A program made the translations under genes and the position numbers. The notes beneath the pieces were generated by a model. The model had not been told where the DNA came from, did not search any database, and was given only the letters and a program-made list of their open reading frames with translations. Positions 31,201 through 42,800 of a stretch of DNA of 64,000 bases are shown piece by piece. This DNA comes from Lumbricus rubellus (Eukaryota; Annelida; Clitellata; Crassiclitellata; Lumbricidae): assembly GCA_945859605.1 (NCBI GenBank), contig OX243821.1, positions 945,377-1,009,376 of the forward strand, in the 5' to 3' direction. Position 1 is the first letter of the stretch. Each line of letters starts with the position of its first letter.

Positions 31201-33951
31201 CAACCGCTGAGACGACAACCACTGTCGCTGCTCCCTATCATAGACGAACAAGTCCACGCGATGTTGGAACAAGGGCTGATCGAACCTTCACTGTCACCTT
31301 GGGCAAGTAATGTGGTCATGGTCCAGAAGCGAGACGGGACCCCCCGCTTCTGCGTGGATTACAGGGCGGTGAATGCCAAGACGCGTAAGGACGCGTACCC
31401 ACTTCCGCTGATCAGTGAGAGCTTGGATTCTCTTGGGGATGCTAAATGGTTTAGTACATTTGATCTCCGAGCCGGTTACCATCAACTGGCCGTCCACGAG
31501 AAGGATCGCCACAAGACCGCTTTCGTCACCCGACGCGGGAGTTTCCAATTCAAAGTGCTTCCGTTCGGGCTCTGCAATTCGCCTGCCTCGTTTGGTCGCA
31601 TGATGAACCTAGTTATGGCTGGATTAAACTTCGAGATCTGCTTGATCTATCTCGACGACATCATCGTCTTCGCTGGGGACCTGGAGACCCACCTGGAGCG
31701 GTTAGAACAAGTCCTGTCTCGTTTGGAAGCCGTGAATCTGAAGCTGAAGCCATCGAAATGTAAGCTGCTACGGAAGCAGGTGTTGTTCCTGGGTCACGTG
31801 GTTAGCGAGCACGGGGTCACTACTGATCCAGACAAGATTCGAGCGGTCCGTGAATGGCCCACTCCAAACAAGGTCAAGGACGTGAGAGCGTATCTCGGGT
31901 TATGCTCCTACTACCGTAAATTCGTACCCGACTTCGCTCACATCGCGCGCCCGCTCCACCAACTGACTAAGAAGGGGTTGAAGTTTGCCTGGTCCGATCA
32001 GTGTGAAGAAGCGTTCCAGAAGTTAAAAGACTGTCTAACGGAGTCTCCCATTCTGGCGCTTCCAAACGACACCGGAATGTACATACTGGACACCGATGCT
32101 TCAGGGGAATCCATCGGCGCGGTACTTTCCCAGATTCAAGAGTCGCAGGAGCGGGTCATCTGTTACGGAAGCAGAGTGTGTTCAGTAGCGGAGCAAAATT
32201 ACGACGTGACGAGAAGAGAGTTGCTGGCGGTGATCAACTTTCTTAAAGCGTTCAGACCGTATCTCCTCGGACGGAAGTTTATCCTACGAACGGATCACTC
32301 GGCGCTCCAATGGCTGCGACGGACGCCTCTTCCCATCGGACAACAGGCACGGTGGCTCTCGGTAATGGAGGAATTTGAATTCGATATACAACATCGGTCT
32401 GGAGCGGCGCATCAAAACGCTGATGCGCTATCTCGAAGGCCAATCCAGGTCAACGTCATTCAGGAGCGACAGCCACCAGCTCATCCTGTCTTATCGGAAA
32501 TCGCAGATTGGGACCCGTCGGTCCTAGCGGAGGAGCAACGACAAGATCCGGATCTAAATTGGATCTTGCAATGGAAGGAGAAATCAACCGAAATGCCCAC
32601 CGGAGATGAAATTCGGAGCTGCAGTGCCTCGACCAAAAGGTTGATCCATCAGTGGCCCCAGATAGTCGTAAAAAATGGACTCTTGCACCGTACGTGGCTG
32701 GACTCTGAAGGCAAACCTATTCGCGACCAGTTAATACCGCCCGTCGGACGACGGCTAACTATCATCCGACTGGCACACGAAGGGATGTCTGGCGGACACC
32801 TGGGTGTCCGGCGAACCATGGCTCAAGTACAACAGCGAGCCTACTGGCCGGGCTGGGGAGAACAGGTGTACCAACAGCTGAAGCGATGCGACAACTGCGC
32901 CCGATATATCCGAGGGAAGCCACCCAGACAAGGGCAACTACAGGACATGGCCGTCGGAGAACCAATGGAATGTCTAGGCGTCGACATCACCGGACCACAC
33001 CCAGTGAGCAGTCGAGGGTTCCGCTACATAATGACTGTGATCGACCATTACAGTCGCTGGGCGGAAGCATACCCTATTCGCAACCAGGAGGCCGCCACCG
33101 TCGCCCGGATGCTGATGGACCAGTGGATTCCGAGGTTCGGCTGTCCAAAACAGCTCCTAACGGATCAAGGCCCCTGCTTCGAGGCCGCCTTATTCCGTGA
33201 TCTATGTCGTCTGATGCAGATCGACAAGATTCGGACGTCCCCTTATAAACCGAGCACAAACGGAATGGTGGAGAGACTACATAGAACCTTGAATTCAATG
33301 CTTGGCAAAGTAGTTTCTCAAAATCAGAAAGACTGGGACGTTCATCTACCTTGGATCATGGGAGCGTATCGGGCCAGTCAGCATGAAAGTACGGGATTCA
33401 CACCAAACAAACTTTTTCTCGGACGCGAGACATGTCTCCCTATCGATCTGGTACTTGGAGACTGTAACCAGAACCATGAACAGCTGTCGGTGGATGATTA
33501 CGTACAGAAAAGAACAGACGAGATGCGAGATGTGTTCCAGTTGGCGCGAGAATGCATGCAAAAGCAGGCTGTTCGCCGGGCGTTCCGGTATGATCTTCGA
33601 GTGAGGAAGCCGGAATTTACAAAAGGACAGTGGGTCTGGTACTACTACCCTCGGAAGCGTGTCCACATCAAAGATAAATGGGCAAAATGGTTTTCCGGAC
33701 CTTACAAGATCCTGGAACAAGTGAGTCCGGTCCTGTACAGGATCCAGAAATCGGCCAGATCACAAGCACTGCTTGTGTACGTCGACAAGCTAAAACCGTA
33801 TCTGGGTGACCCTCCGTCTGGTTGGACCGAACCCGACCTACAACCACAGGAGCCGATCGAGTTTCCTGGAACCGAGGACACTACCGACGCCCCTGTGGAA
33901 CTATCAAGACCTCGCCGTAACATTAAGATGCCGGCCCGGTACTGTGATTAA
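28261..33951 (+). CDS. Gag-Pol polyprotein, Ty3/gypsy
   Basis: About 1896 codons uninterrupted. The first in-frame ATG is at 28360, and the frame is open further upstream, so the true start is uncertain. Residues 1-350 form a Pro/Arg/Tyr-rich extension, and 360-540 a retrotransposon Gag capsid region. Two CCHC zinc knuckles (613-626, 645-658) bind RNA. The protease has DTG at 703-705 and ILGLGWL. Reverse transcriptase has YLDD at 1130-1133. RNase H has TDAS at 1278-1281. Integrase has H1506, H1513, C1543, C1546 and the D1575, D1635, E1671 triad with the 35-residue spacing. A GPY/F module follows (KWFSGPYKI). No chromodomain is seen at the C-terminus. All catalytic residues are present, so the protein could be active. 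Confidence 0.95.
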   Translation: MDEEEETENVGIRETALSFERRKEREFADNVEIMSDDGSVDIEVSKIMESRPKTVKIIDKRMQAAQQSESRNFEINKPIANKLLWEGGDKVNPVPLASSSPSRVDYPRPDPQWRMHESFVHADQPRTEVMANRIDAFQSTSGMPIYHSMPTSTMVGRDYARPDLRPDFRPGPLPTAAVDGMQPSARLEHPYMSWMPASTYASNYAPNALYNSIDNRVWLDPLRCLDPPRPSDVAFTRWPTVVESAKMNSCLGAQNFGFSRDTELPRQTLLKPTYLGKSEITGDGTATMSAVGEMKVLPPVNAYVGPIRSVPMTSVATQTTPGDWELPMSSIRGTSKEPEPTPSTTVKAAEVKSSSAWPPRQKQWTKLGSFSGRTDVEVFLRKFAVCARNNGWTDEEKLDQLVVSLVEPATHLLAESDSLDTWTALVQRLRERYGSAEQQTLFQTQLSTRKQKSDEDMGVLIDDVRLLSSRAYPGASTAHREAIAIRAFVDALSDRNLALKTREREPKSLDEAYKVAMRLDSYQKAEVGGHEQHERRHGRVNAVKENEDPIVVDLKRQMEKMNGEIEQLKKGQQPVSAPQHGDNNRGSWSGQNAPARNNWSNTNGNNERGSPRCYTCHRLGHLSSACRSGPRRGMEPEVGRPERRCYECSATDHLVRNCPIRRTREAETNDVPNEPANVYHVQGSSNAYWALKVNGKDVMALVDTGSEMSLVPASLVRQKDISASTQLLKAANGTDIRILGETVLHCQAGDKQFDLPCLVTAQVSELILGLGWLMGQPAHINFPEKTITYQGSIFPLLNRDRMGICRRIAAAQNVNVPALSEMDVEVYAILADLKPTNTHWATPPHVLASGLIIAGTLLPERAIDLTVRVLNPTAKVIRMPKGVQCTVEEVMLAEDDQNDSSAATCAMVAGVSNYSEAENVETVLGPLWSEIADDVPSEMQRRLRELLLTHRAAFSLGEWDLGFTDILQHEIDTGNETPVRQPLRRQPLSLLPIIDEQVHAMLEQGLIEPSLSPWASNVVMVQKRDGTPRFCVDYRAVNAKTRKDAYPLPLISESLDSLGDAKWFSTFDLRAGYHQLAVHEKDRHKTAFVTRRGSFQFKVLPFGLCNSPASFGRMMNLVMAGLNFEICLIYLDDIIVFAGDLETHLERLEQVLSRLEAVNLKLKPSKCKLLRKQVLFLGHVVSEHGVTTDPDKIRAVREWPTPNKVKDVRAYLGLCSYYRKFVPDFAHIARPLHQLTKKGLKFAWSDQCEEAFQKLKDCLTESPILALPNDTGMYILDTDASGESIGAVLSQIQESQERVICYGSRVCSVAEQNYDVTRRELLAVINFLKAFRPYLLGRKFILRTDHSALQWLRRTPLPIGQQARWLSVMEEFEFDIQHRSGAAHQNADALSRRPIQVNVIQERQPPAHPVLSEIADWDPSVLAEEQRQDPDLNWILQWKEKSTEMPTGDEIRSCSASTKRLIHQWPQIVVKNGLLHRTWLDSEGKPIRDQLIPPVGRRLTIIRLAHEGMSGGHLGVRRTMAQVQQRAYWPGWGEQVYQQLKRCDNCARYIRGKPPRQGQLQDMAVGEPMECLGVDITGPHPVSSRGFRYIMTVIDHYSRWAEAYPIRNQEAATVARMLMDQWIPRFGCPKQLLTDQGPCFEAALFRDLCRLMQIDKIRTSPYKPSTNGMVERLHRTLNSMLGKVVSQNQKDWDVHLPWIMGAYRASQHESTGFTPNKLFLGRETCLPIDLVLGDCNQNHEQLSVDDYVQKRTDEMRDVFQLARECMQKQAVRRAFRYDLRVRKPEFTKGQWVWYYYPRKRVHIKDKWAKWFSGPYKILEQVSPVLYRIQKSARSQALLVYVDKLKPYLGDPPSGWTEPDLQPQEPIEFPGTEDTTDAPVELSRPRRNIKMPARYCD

Positions 33952-36938
33952 CGACCGCATAATGGCGGAGGATTATCTGAATGCAGGAACATCTGTAACA
34001 ATTTTCAGTTTGATTCTGATGGAAATAATTTATTTTTACATGTAATGGTTTTACATGTGGTGGTTACTGTGTAAGAGCTGTAATGTTGTATTGTAGGTTG
34101 ACTGAACTGTGTGTTGCATTGTGTAGATTAATAATTATATTGCATTGCATATTTCACCGATGGACAGTTGTAGTATTGTGCTGTAGACAGTTATACAGAC
34201 TGTTAATATTGTGTGGCGCCATATAAATTAGTCAGCGCCATATAAATGATTTTCCGACCCAAGGTATATATTAGAATGACTACGGTCGCTCAATTTTAAT
34301 TAGCTGTGATGGTAATAATAATGATAGGCCTGTTTTCCTGATAGGCTGATGTTGAGATATTGTGAGGCAAGAATAATAATAACAGATTCACTCAGTAAAT
34401 TGGATGCAGCAGTAGGCCTACATAAGATTTTTAATTAGTCGTGAGCATAGCAGATATATAATAATAAATGATAGAGGCATCATTGATGATCTAAAATGGC
34501 GCTATATAAAAATTCTAGAGGCCCTTCGTGTAATATTGTAGCATTCGCAGCGATATAATTACATATATAGTTTGCATTGATAATGTTGAGACATGGGCCT
34601 ATACTATGTCCTGTTTTGTTGGAGTGACCTATATATTCTGCTTTGTTCAGCTGTGGTGATTGTAAACTGTACATAGTGCACGGCGCCATATAAATATATT
34701 TTAAGCCTAGAGTACACACGGTTATAATATTAAATTGTAGGCTTATATTCCGAAGGGCGCTATATAATTAAATTGTAGGCTTAAAGTAGGCCTATAAGTG
34801 ATAATAATATTATACTGTTGATTAACTGATGAGGGGCCTATATAATTTGGAGATACAGATTTTATTAATAATACTTAGCTGTCATGAATGGTATAAATAT
34901 GTATAGGCCTAAGTTGAGTAATAAATAGAAGGATTATAAATATATATCCTCTTCTGTCTTGCAGGCCTATTGCTTATAAATAATACTGAGATTTGAGCGA
35001 CCATAATCTATAATTAGATAGGCTGTCAATAGGCTAAACTGCTGTATCTTATATAATAATTTTTCAGCCGTATAATGTTTACATTAATTTGGTTGATCAG
35101 CCTAATGATTGAAATTGAAGGTCTGATTATATTAACGGCTTAGAATATAATTTCGTGACTTAAGCATTAGCGGGACGATTTATATTGGCCTATAATTATA
35201 CATTAATTCTGAAGGACGAATTTGTATTCGTAAGGTAGATTTCTGCCTTTTAATATTAATATTATTATTAATCGTTCTGTAAGAGTTTTAATACGGTGCA
35301 GGAGTGACCTAACTTTTCAGTTTGCTTATATGGACTAGTGTGTATATATATTGTGTACGCTGTGTACGTATCTATATTTGGACCAGCGTACGTGTCAATG
35401 AGTAAAGGCGACCCCTAGTCAGTTGCACGTGTGACTTATAATTGTGTCAGCCTTGGCTAAACGCTTGCTGTTCTCACGTCGCCGTGTATCGATACGGTGG
35501 AGGGAGGCAGCGTCGGCGAGAGACGCTCAGACGCTTCAAAGAAGCCGGTGACGTGGGTCAATGATGATTTTCCCACGATAGTGACTTCGTGTGGGTGGTC
35601 TCATGGACTGTGCATTGGATTAATGATAAAGTGACTGAAGGAAAGAAGGATGACCTAGATTCATTATATTCATGCTAAGCTGACGGTGATTAATTTATGT
35701 ATGGACTATATATGTAGATAGACCAACGTGGCCTATTATAAGTTCTTGCATAGGCAATATGCTATATGTAGCCTATAATTATTATATGTGGTTACGCTGT
35801 CTCGTAAACGACGTTTACAGCGTAATATTGTACTTGAGCGTAAGTTGCAGTAGGCCTATATTAATTTGACCTAATTAAGCTTATGTTACCGTAAGTGTTC
35901 TGTGCAATGGGCTGATGAGTCTTTTAATGTAAATTAGGCTTTCTGCAACCGATACATGGCACGCATAGAATATAAACTTAGTGTTACAGCCTATTAGGCC
36001 TATATTGTGCAGGGCTGTTTGTACACATTGTTTGTAGGGCTTATAACGTAGGCCTAATATGTCGCTTATTTTATCCTCAGTTACTAAATAGGATTAATGA
36101 AGAATATTATATTAATATTATATCTAGGCCTATTGTTAAACTGGAGTTATGCGAGCTTTCGATGGTAAATTTGGATAATGGCAGACACAGTTATATTTAG
36201 CTACGAGTTAGGCCTACTTATAGACGGAAGCTGTGTGCTCAGAGAGTTTCTCTGACGTTATAGGCTGAGTTGAAATCTAGACGGGGTCCTGCTCTGATAT
36301 GATAGCAGTGTGGCTTCGTTAGATAATAATCTGCCTTTTAGTGATATTAATGAGTACGAGACTCAGATGTCTTGTTATAGCATTGACGTGGCTTGGCTTA
36401 AGGTGAAACTGTTTGGTTATACCACAGCGATAAACCTATAGGAGTCTAGCAATATGACGTCATGTGTGATATAATATGGTATAATGTGGGCCTAATCGTG
36501 TGACTGGTTAGGCTGCTGTCTGTAAATTATGTCCTGGTTTGCCATAGATCTCTCTCTGCATAACACTGAACGAAAGAAATTTGTGATAGATCTAGTCTAT
36601 ATATTCGCATAAGGAGCCATATAAACATAACCTTTGGCGTTATGGATATTGAAATGACAATTTTCGCTGAATTGTAAATCAGTGATGACCGTTTTCACTT
36701 AAATTTGCGCAGTGACTTTTATTGAGAGTGAACTGGCAATCCGGTTGACTGTCTAATGCTTATTGATTAACGCTGTTCGATTCTGCTGTTATAATTGTGC
36801 ATTGCATATTTTTGATTAATGCAATTAATTTTGAACTTTTAATGTTAAAATCGGAGTAGCCTATAGCCTTACAGAGAATTTCAGGCTCCATTTGTCCAAT
36901 TAAATAGAGCCGGAAATTCGGGGGATGGCCGGTGAGAG
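33952..36938 (+). other. Non-coding 3' internal region of the gypsy element
   Basis: Three kilobases of AT-rich DNA between the pol stop and the 3' LTR. No envelope-like frame is present. TAGGCCTA-type words are dense. Five GCGCYATATAA motifs occur at about 34217, 34236, 34493, 34682 and 34757. A short purine run (CGGGGGATGG, about 36919-36928) sits close to the 3' LTR and could serve as plus-strand primer, though it is a weak polypurine tract. Confidence 0.7.
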
Positions 36939-39238
36939 TGTCGCGACTGGGATACCCAGGCGCTACGGATTTGATTTCTGGTTGCCACATATATATTTTG
37001 GATCCGTTATGGTATTTTCAGGGTCCGATATAAAATATATTATATCAATTTTTGAGCTGCATTCGGTGACCTAGATAATATTGGTGACCTAGATTTTAAT
37101 GCTGAGATCGTGCTCGACACGATTTTAAGGCCGTGACGTAAGCGGTCGCCATAGCTACCAGGTTATTGATCGCTTCTTGCATACGCTCTGCGAATGGAGG
37201 GTCGGCCGAAAAGGAGGAAGAGGAGTCGGCCGATATGACAGGCGCAGCGCCTGAGCAGTACAGATACACAGATAGGCAGACGGACGGAGCAATACGCCCT
37301 GCTGGCCGCTGTCATTGAATGCATGTGTGGTATTTTTCCTTCACGCTGTACGAGGTGACCTGGTCTATTTTTAGCACGGTTGACTCAGTGCAACTCGTGC
37401 GTACGTGTCAGAGCAAGAGGAAGAGAGAGAAAGACAGTGAGCTGCAGACAGGCGCTTAGAGGGAGATAGGTGGTCGCAGCTGCATAGGAATTGAGCGCGC
37501 TTTATCTGATCACGTGGTACATGCGTGATCACGGCTCGTGGAGTGCCTTCTGCGCATGCGTCGAGTTCCCTGGAGGCGTGGTGATTAACTCAAGAACGCG
37601 CAATCGAGGGCAGATTCACGACGTACTTTGACGAAGATAGACGTGTAGCTCTGGAGAGCAAGTTACAAAATCGGAGTTTGATTATTTTAGAAACGTGAAA
37701 GTTATTTAAGTCGGCGTGGTTTTCGACGTCTGAGTTATTGCGTTGTTACGTTTGTTCTTCACGGATTCTGTACAAGAATTCTAGAAACCGGCAAGGAGCT
37801 GTTTGCATTGCGGTTTTGTGTTACGAGCGAATCGTCAGCGACGTGGTTCTGTTTCGCATCTTCGTAAAGGAGTTAAGTCTTTTGTTCTGGTTTTCGATCT
37901 TTCTCTCGTTTGGAGCGAAACCGCTCAGGTTTCCGGAATTTCTTCTGTCGTCGAAATCTTCTGCGCAGTTAGCCTACGGGCGTCAATCTGTTATTAAAAT
38001 ATTTTGCCGTGGATTCCCTGTTTTCGACGTGTCAACTCGGCCTTACCGTCCTGTCAGCGTCGATTGTTGCGGATTCCTCTGAGTCACTTATCGTCGACGC
38101 ACGTCCTGGATTCGACGCTCCATCTGCGCCTTTCCTCGCATAACGTCGGCCTTGTCCTGTGTCTCTAGTAGAAGGTACAGTTTTGCTGGGGTTTTCAATA
38201 CAAAACTAAATTGATCTTTTGGGCAGAGAAATTAAGATTGGCATCTAAGTACAAAATTGGGGATTCATTTTGTCTGCTCCGATTGAAGTCTGTTTGAATT
38301 GTGTTGCATATTATTATCAGTTGCTTTAAACTGTAAGCTGTTGATTAGCATTGTGAATAATTATTAAATGTTTCTGATAATAATAAGATCCATTGATTAA
38401 ACTTTCGGATTTACTTCTTGCTAGCGTTAGGATTTGACATAACCAAAACTTGTATAGCGCCATGGATAGAAGCGGAGCATCAACGCCCTCGCAGCCATCT
38501 AGACCACCATCTGCGTTGGAAATAGGCATTTTACTAGAGGCCATACAAACAAATTCTAAGTCCTCCCAAGAAGCCATGACGTCTATGCAGGCAACTATGC
38601 AAATGAATGCTAGGTCCACACAAGATGCAATACAAAATAATGATAGAAATACCCAGGAGGCCATTGCCGTGGTACAAAGCAATGTTGAAGAGGCAATTTC
38701 CGTGGTACAAAGTAATGTAGAAGAGGCTCTTTCTTCTGTCAGGACTGAGTTTCAAGCCAACGCTATAAATACACAAGAGGCAATTGCCTCGGTACAAGAT
38801 GGCGTTAGGGAAGCGCTGACGGAAGTCGTCGCGCGTATAGAACGTTTAGAAACGACGCCCAGGGCATCTCCGAAGCCGGTTGCAGGTTCGAACCCAGGAG
38901 CAATATTTCCCTTTGGTACCACCGCGGATAGACCTTACCACTCAGCCATCGGCCTGGGAAGAGCTTCGGGGGCTAGGCCTAAGGACCTTTCACTTCCGGT
39001 TAACCCCGGAATCCTGCGCCGGAGTGAAAGACTGGCCAGTAAGGCCCCAGTTTCATACGGAGAGCTAAGAGGTCGAGATACCTGGCCATCCCGAACCCGA
39101 CGGGATTCGAACCCCGAAGCTACCGCCTCCCTTCCTCCGTCTATATCTCTGAACTACGACCTGCAACCGCACGCGGCCCTCTCACACGTTGGACCGGAAG
39201 TGGCGACTCCGGGAGTGTACGCGGGGGTGGGCGTTACA
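36939..39238 (+). repeat. 3' LTR of the gypsy element
   Basis: Same length and, as far as compared, same sequence as the 5' LTR. Its internal reading frame (38450 on) runs out of the LTR into the flanking GTA microsatellite, which adds an artificial Val/Ala tail. Confidence 0.95.
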
Positions 39239-39282
39239 GTAGTAGCAGTAGCAGTAGTAGCAGTAGTAGAAGTAGTAGCAGC

Positions 39283-39314
<32 letters not shown>

Positions 39315-39540
39315 CAGCAGCAGCAGCAGCAGCAATAGTAATAGTAGCATTAGCAGTTATTATATCACTCGGCCAAATAATTTTAATAATAAAGACACCA
39401 CAAATAATAGTAATTATTATTATTATTATTATTGTAATATGGTATAATATAGCCAAGACTTAGTTGCAGTGGTATCAGTAGTAGTACTAGTAGGAGTACT
39501 AAAAATTAATAAACAACATTATAGTAATAATAATTATCAA
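39239..39540. repeat. AGT/AGC trinucleotide array and ATT tract
   Basis: GTAGTAGCAGTAG units continue the target microsatellite into which the gypsy element inserted, followed by ATTATT at 39413-39433. Confidence 0.85.
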
Positions 39541-39566
39541 TGGCATTCATATCACTAATAATAACA

Positions 39567-39841
39567 TTAACCTTGACATAGCCTTTCAAGGATGCTGGTC
39601 TTCAGATCGGCCAGAGCACAATAGTTTTCCACATAGAGAACATCATCTTTGGAAAATGCCAATTCTCTCAGCTTGTGTACACGAACATTTCTTCCAATTC
39701 CGATGACCACAAGTCGGATTTTTGCTTCTTTGGCCAGCTTCGACTCCTGGAGAGTGTTGCTCCAGTCCTCCAACTCGTTGTCGATGATCAGAATTCCGTA
39801 CTTGGAGGAGTTGGAACGAGCACCGCTTCGTGGAGTCATGC
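39567..39841 (-). CDS. VWA gene exon 5 (VWA2 C-terminal half and stop)
   Basis: Acceptor CCTTGTAG at 39842. Encodes KYGILIIDNELEDWSN, IRLVVIGIGRNV and ends in LERLCQG, TAA at 39569-39567. The gypsy LTR lies 328 bp further downstream, so the gene is not disrupted. Confidence 0.8.
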
Positions 39842-42800
39842 CTACAAGGATTACGCATCTTGTTACTTCGGCTACTGTCCACTTGTGTACTTTAAATTTT
39901 TATCCACCATGGGCGCTCACAGAGATTTTTGCAAGAGAGTCCTTCTTTCTGTTTTACCAAAATTTACCAGCATGTCGAATGTCCATGCTTGTGCACTTCG
40001 TTTTCGGGGTTTTTGTTGTTGTTACACATTCACTTTTCCTGGTACTTACATGTATACACAACCCTGTGATTATTCTTGGGGCTATTCATTCCTGGGGAAC
40101 CAATATGAGAATTGTGGTGGAAAAAACGGGGCGAAGGTTGTTGGACTATGATCCACATAAAATTGAGATGTGAGAAACAGACTTGCCCGTGGGGCTCTAA
40201 GAGAGACTGGGGGGGTTGAAACACCAATCCCACGGCAATTCTCACCATGGGGAACTGATACCCCAAAGACGTCTGGATTAAAATACTGGTCGACCAGTGT
40301 CTCTATACCTTTAGTACGGATGTATTCGATGGCTCGATCGGTTCGCGCTCCGTGCAGCTCTAGCAGTTCCAAGTCTTCGACGAGCTGTAAATGTGTGGCA
40401 GACTCATTGAGGCGAATCTCGGCTTTCTCCTCGCTGAGTCTCGGAGCCACTCCCACTCGAACACCGTCTTCACCGAGCGACATTCCCGACGTTACACTGG
40501 CTATCAGATCCAGCGCAGCTTTTGTGTCTTTCACTCCAGCCTGATCCGACATCGACCATATGATGTCTAGTGGTTGCCTTCCGGAACAACCTAGACAACA
40601 TTTAACAACCGCGTTGCTTAGGTTGCTCAGAGCTGTCTAAGAAACGATGGACAACGTGGATTACGGTGAGACAATGGAAACCATTTTAATTGCACAGAAG
40701 CACTTCTACAACTGCACAAACCCAGTTAGAACAGCACATTTTGTGTGCTGAACTGCAGGTTAAAGAGCTCTGAGTGAGTGATTGATTGACTGAGTGATTG
40801 ATCACTCCCTTAGTCACTCTCCTCAATGAGTCACTGATCGGCCGACTGACTGACTGGCTGGCTGGCTGACTGACTGACTGGCTGGCTGACTGGCTGGCTG
40901 GCTGACTGACTGGCTGGCTGACTGGCTGGCTGACTGGCTGGCTGGCTGGCTGACTGACTGGCTGGCTGACTGGCTGGCTGGCTGGCTGACTGACTGACTG
41001 ACTGACTGACTGGCTGGCTGGCTGGCTGACTGACTGGCTGGCTGACTGGCTGGCTGGCTGGCTGACTAACTGACTGACTGACTGGCTAGCTGACTGACTG
41101 GCTGGCTGACTGACTGGCTGACTGGCTGGGTGGCTGACTGACTTACTGACTGATTGATTGACTGACTGACTGACTGACTGACTGACTGACTAACTGACTG
41201 ACTGACTGACTGACTGACTCCCTGACTTACTGACTGACTGATCGACCGACTGACTGACTTACTGACTCACTAACTGACTGACTGACTGTTCTACTAATCG
41301 AGTGACAGTGTTACCTGGAATAATTGACTTTTGAGTGCTACTGATAATAGGAGCAGCTACTGGTGTACGCGTTTCTGCTGAAATATTCCAAAAGATACAA
41401 AAGGGAAACTAGAATTATGACAATCGAATTCGAAATCAACAGTGTTTATTTTTTAATCCAAGTTGCTAGTAATATTTGGTATAAAGGACCTCATTTGTGG
41501 GGGGGGGGTTTGGGTGCTTGAACACTGCAGAAATGAAATAATGTAAAAATAAAATAATGCATGCTAACACAATGAATGATCTAAAGATCAAAGCTGGATT
41601 GCGGCAAGGCAACAATTTGAAAACTTATCGAATTTGAAAGCGAATTCAATGCCAAATATTTTAGGCCGCTAAAGTTATAGATCACCCAGGAATGAGCGAG
41701 ACCAACACGAATAGACTAAACCAGGGCTTAGAGTGTGTGGCTGGACGGTCATGGACGGTGTCCATGCACTTATTTTAGAATTTGAACGCCGTCCTGCTAT
41801 TTATTGGCCAGCACAGCCTGGGACTGGGAAGGTAAGGGGCGTCCAGGCATTTCTTTTGGAAAGGTAAGGGACGTCCAGGCATTTCTTTTGGAAAGGTAAG
41901 GGACGTCCAGGCATTTCTTTTGGAAAGGTAAGGGGCGTTCAGGCACTTATTTTGGGAAGGTGAGAGGCGTCGAGGCACTTCTCTGGAAAGTTAAGGGGCG
42001 TCTAGGCACTTTTTTGGAAGGTAAGGGGCGTCCAGGCACTTATTTGAAAAAGTAAGGAGCGTCCAGGCACTTATTTTGGAATGGTAAGAGGTGTCCAGGC
42101 ACTTCTCTGGAAAGTTAAGGGGCGTCCAGGCACTTCTTTTGGAGAAGGTAAGGAGCGTCCAGGGACTTTTTTTGGGAAGGTGAGAGGCGTCCAGGCACTT
42201 CTCTGGAAAGTTAAGGGGCGTCTAGGCACTTTTTTGGGAAGGTAAGGGGCGTCCAGGAATTTCTTTTGGAAAGGTAAGGGACGTCCAGGCACTTATTTAC
42301 CCACACTTTAAGCACATCACTATAGTAAAATTGATGAAATAATTATGTTCCAGGAACATCCTGGCTATACCTACCACACGCTTTCGTGACAACAGCATTA
42401 GTGATGACATCAAGAGACTTGTAACCGTCAACGGTAAAGACCTTATCGTCACCGTTGGCAATCAACACCAATTCCTTGTGGTCAACTTTCCGTCCAACCC
42501 CGATAGCGATAACGTGGATACCGTTGAGATGAACTTTCTCTGCCTCCGCCCTCGTTTTCTCGGGCTCTGTTGATTCCCCATCGGTTATAACGACGGCAAC
42601 CTTACGGGACCCATTGCGTTTTGCGTTGATGCTGGTCGACATCATGTTTTGCACCTGTTGGAGTGCGAGGTGTGTGTTGGTGTCGCCTCGTTTCTGACGA
42701 ATTGCTTAACAACAAAATCATATTGTTTGTTATTACTATTATTGTTATTCATTGTTATTATCATCATCATTATCAAGAAAGGCGTTATGCTATACTAAAT

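Larger units (their letters stand above)
25923..39238 (+). mobile_element. Complete Ty3/gypsy LTR retrotransposon, 13.3 kb
   Basis: Two 2300-bp LTRs (25923-28222 and 36939-39238, constant offset 11016) begin TGTCGCGACTGGG and end GGGCGTTACA, so they have TG..CA ends. GTAG is duplicated at both edges. A TGG-starting primer site follows the 5' LTR by two bases. Order of domains is Gag, zinc knuckles, protease, reverse transcriptase, RNase H, integrase, which is Ty3/gypsy order. I saw no difference between LTRs in the stretches compared and no interruption in gag-pol, so the insertion is recent and may be competent. There is no envelope frame. Confidence 0.95.

Noticed and set aside
33952..36938. 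Envelope gene of a gypsy-type retrovirus
   Set aside because: No frame above about 80 codons, and no membrane segment or furin-like motif seen on either strand.
39649..40173. Plus-strand 174-codon frame over the VWA exons
   Set aside because: It is the complement shadow of exons 4-5 and crosses their intron. The minus-strand reading has clear VWA motifs and splice sites.
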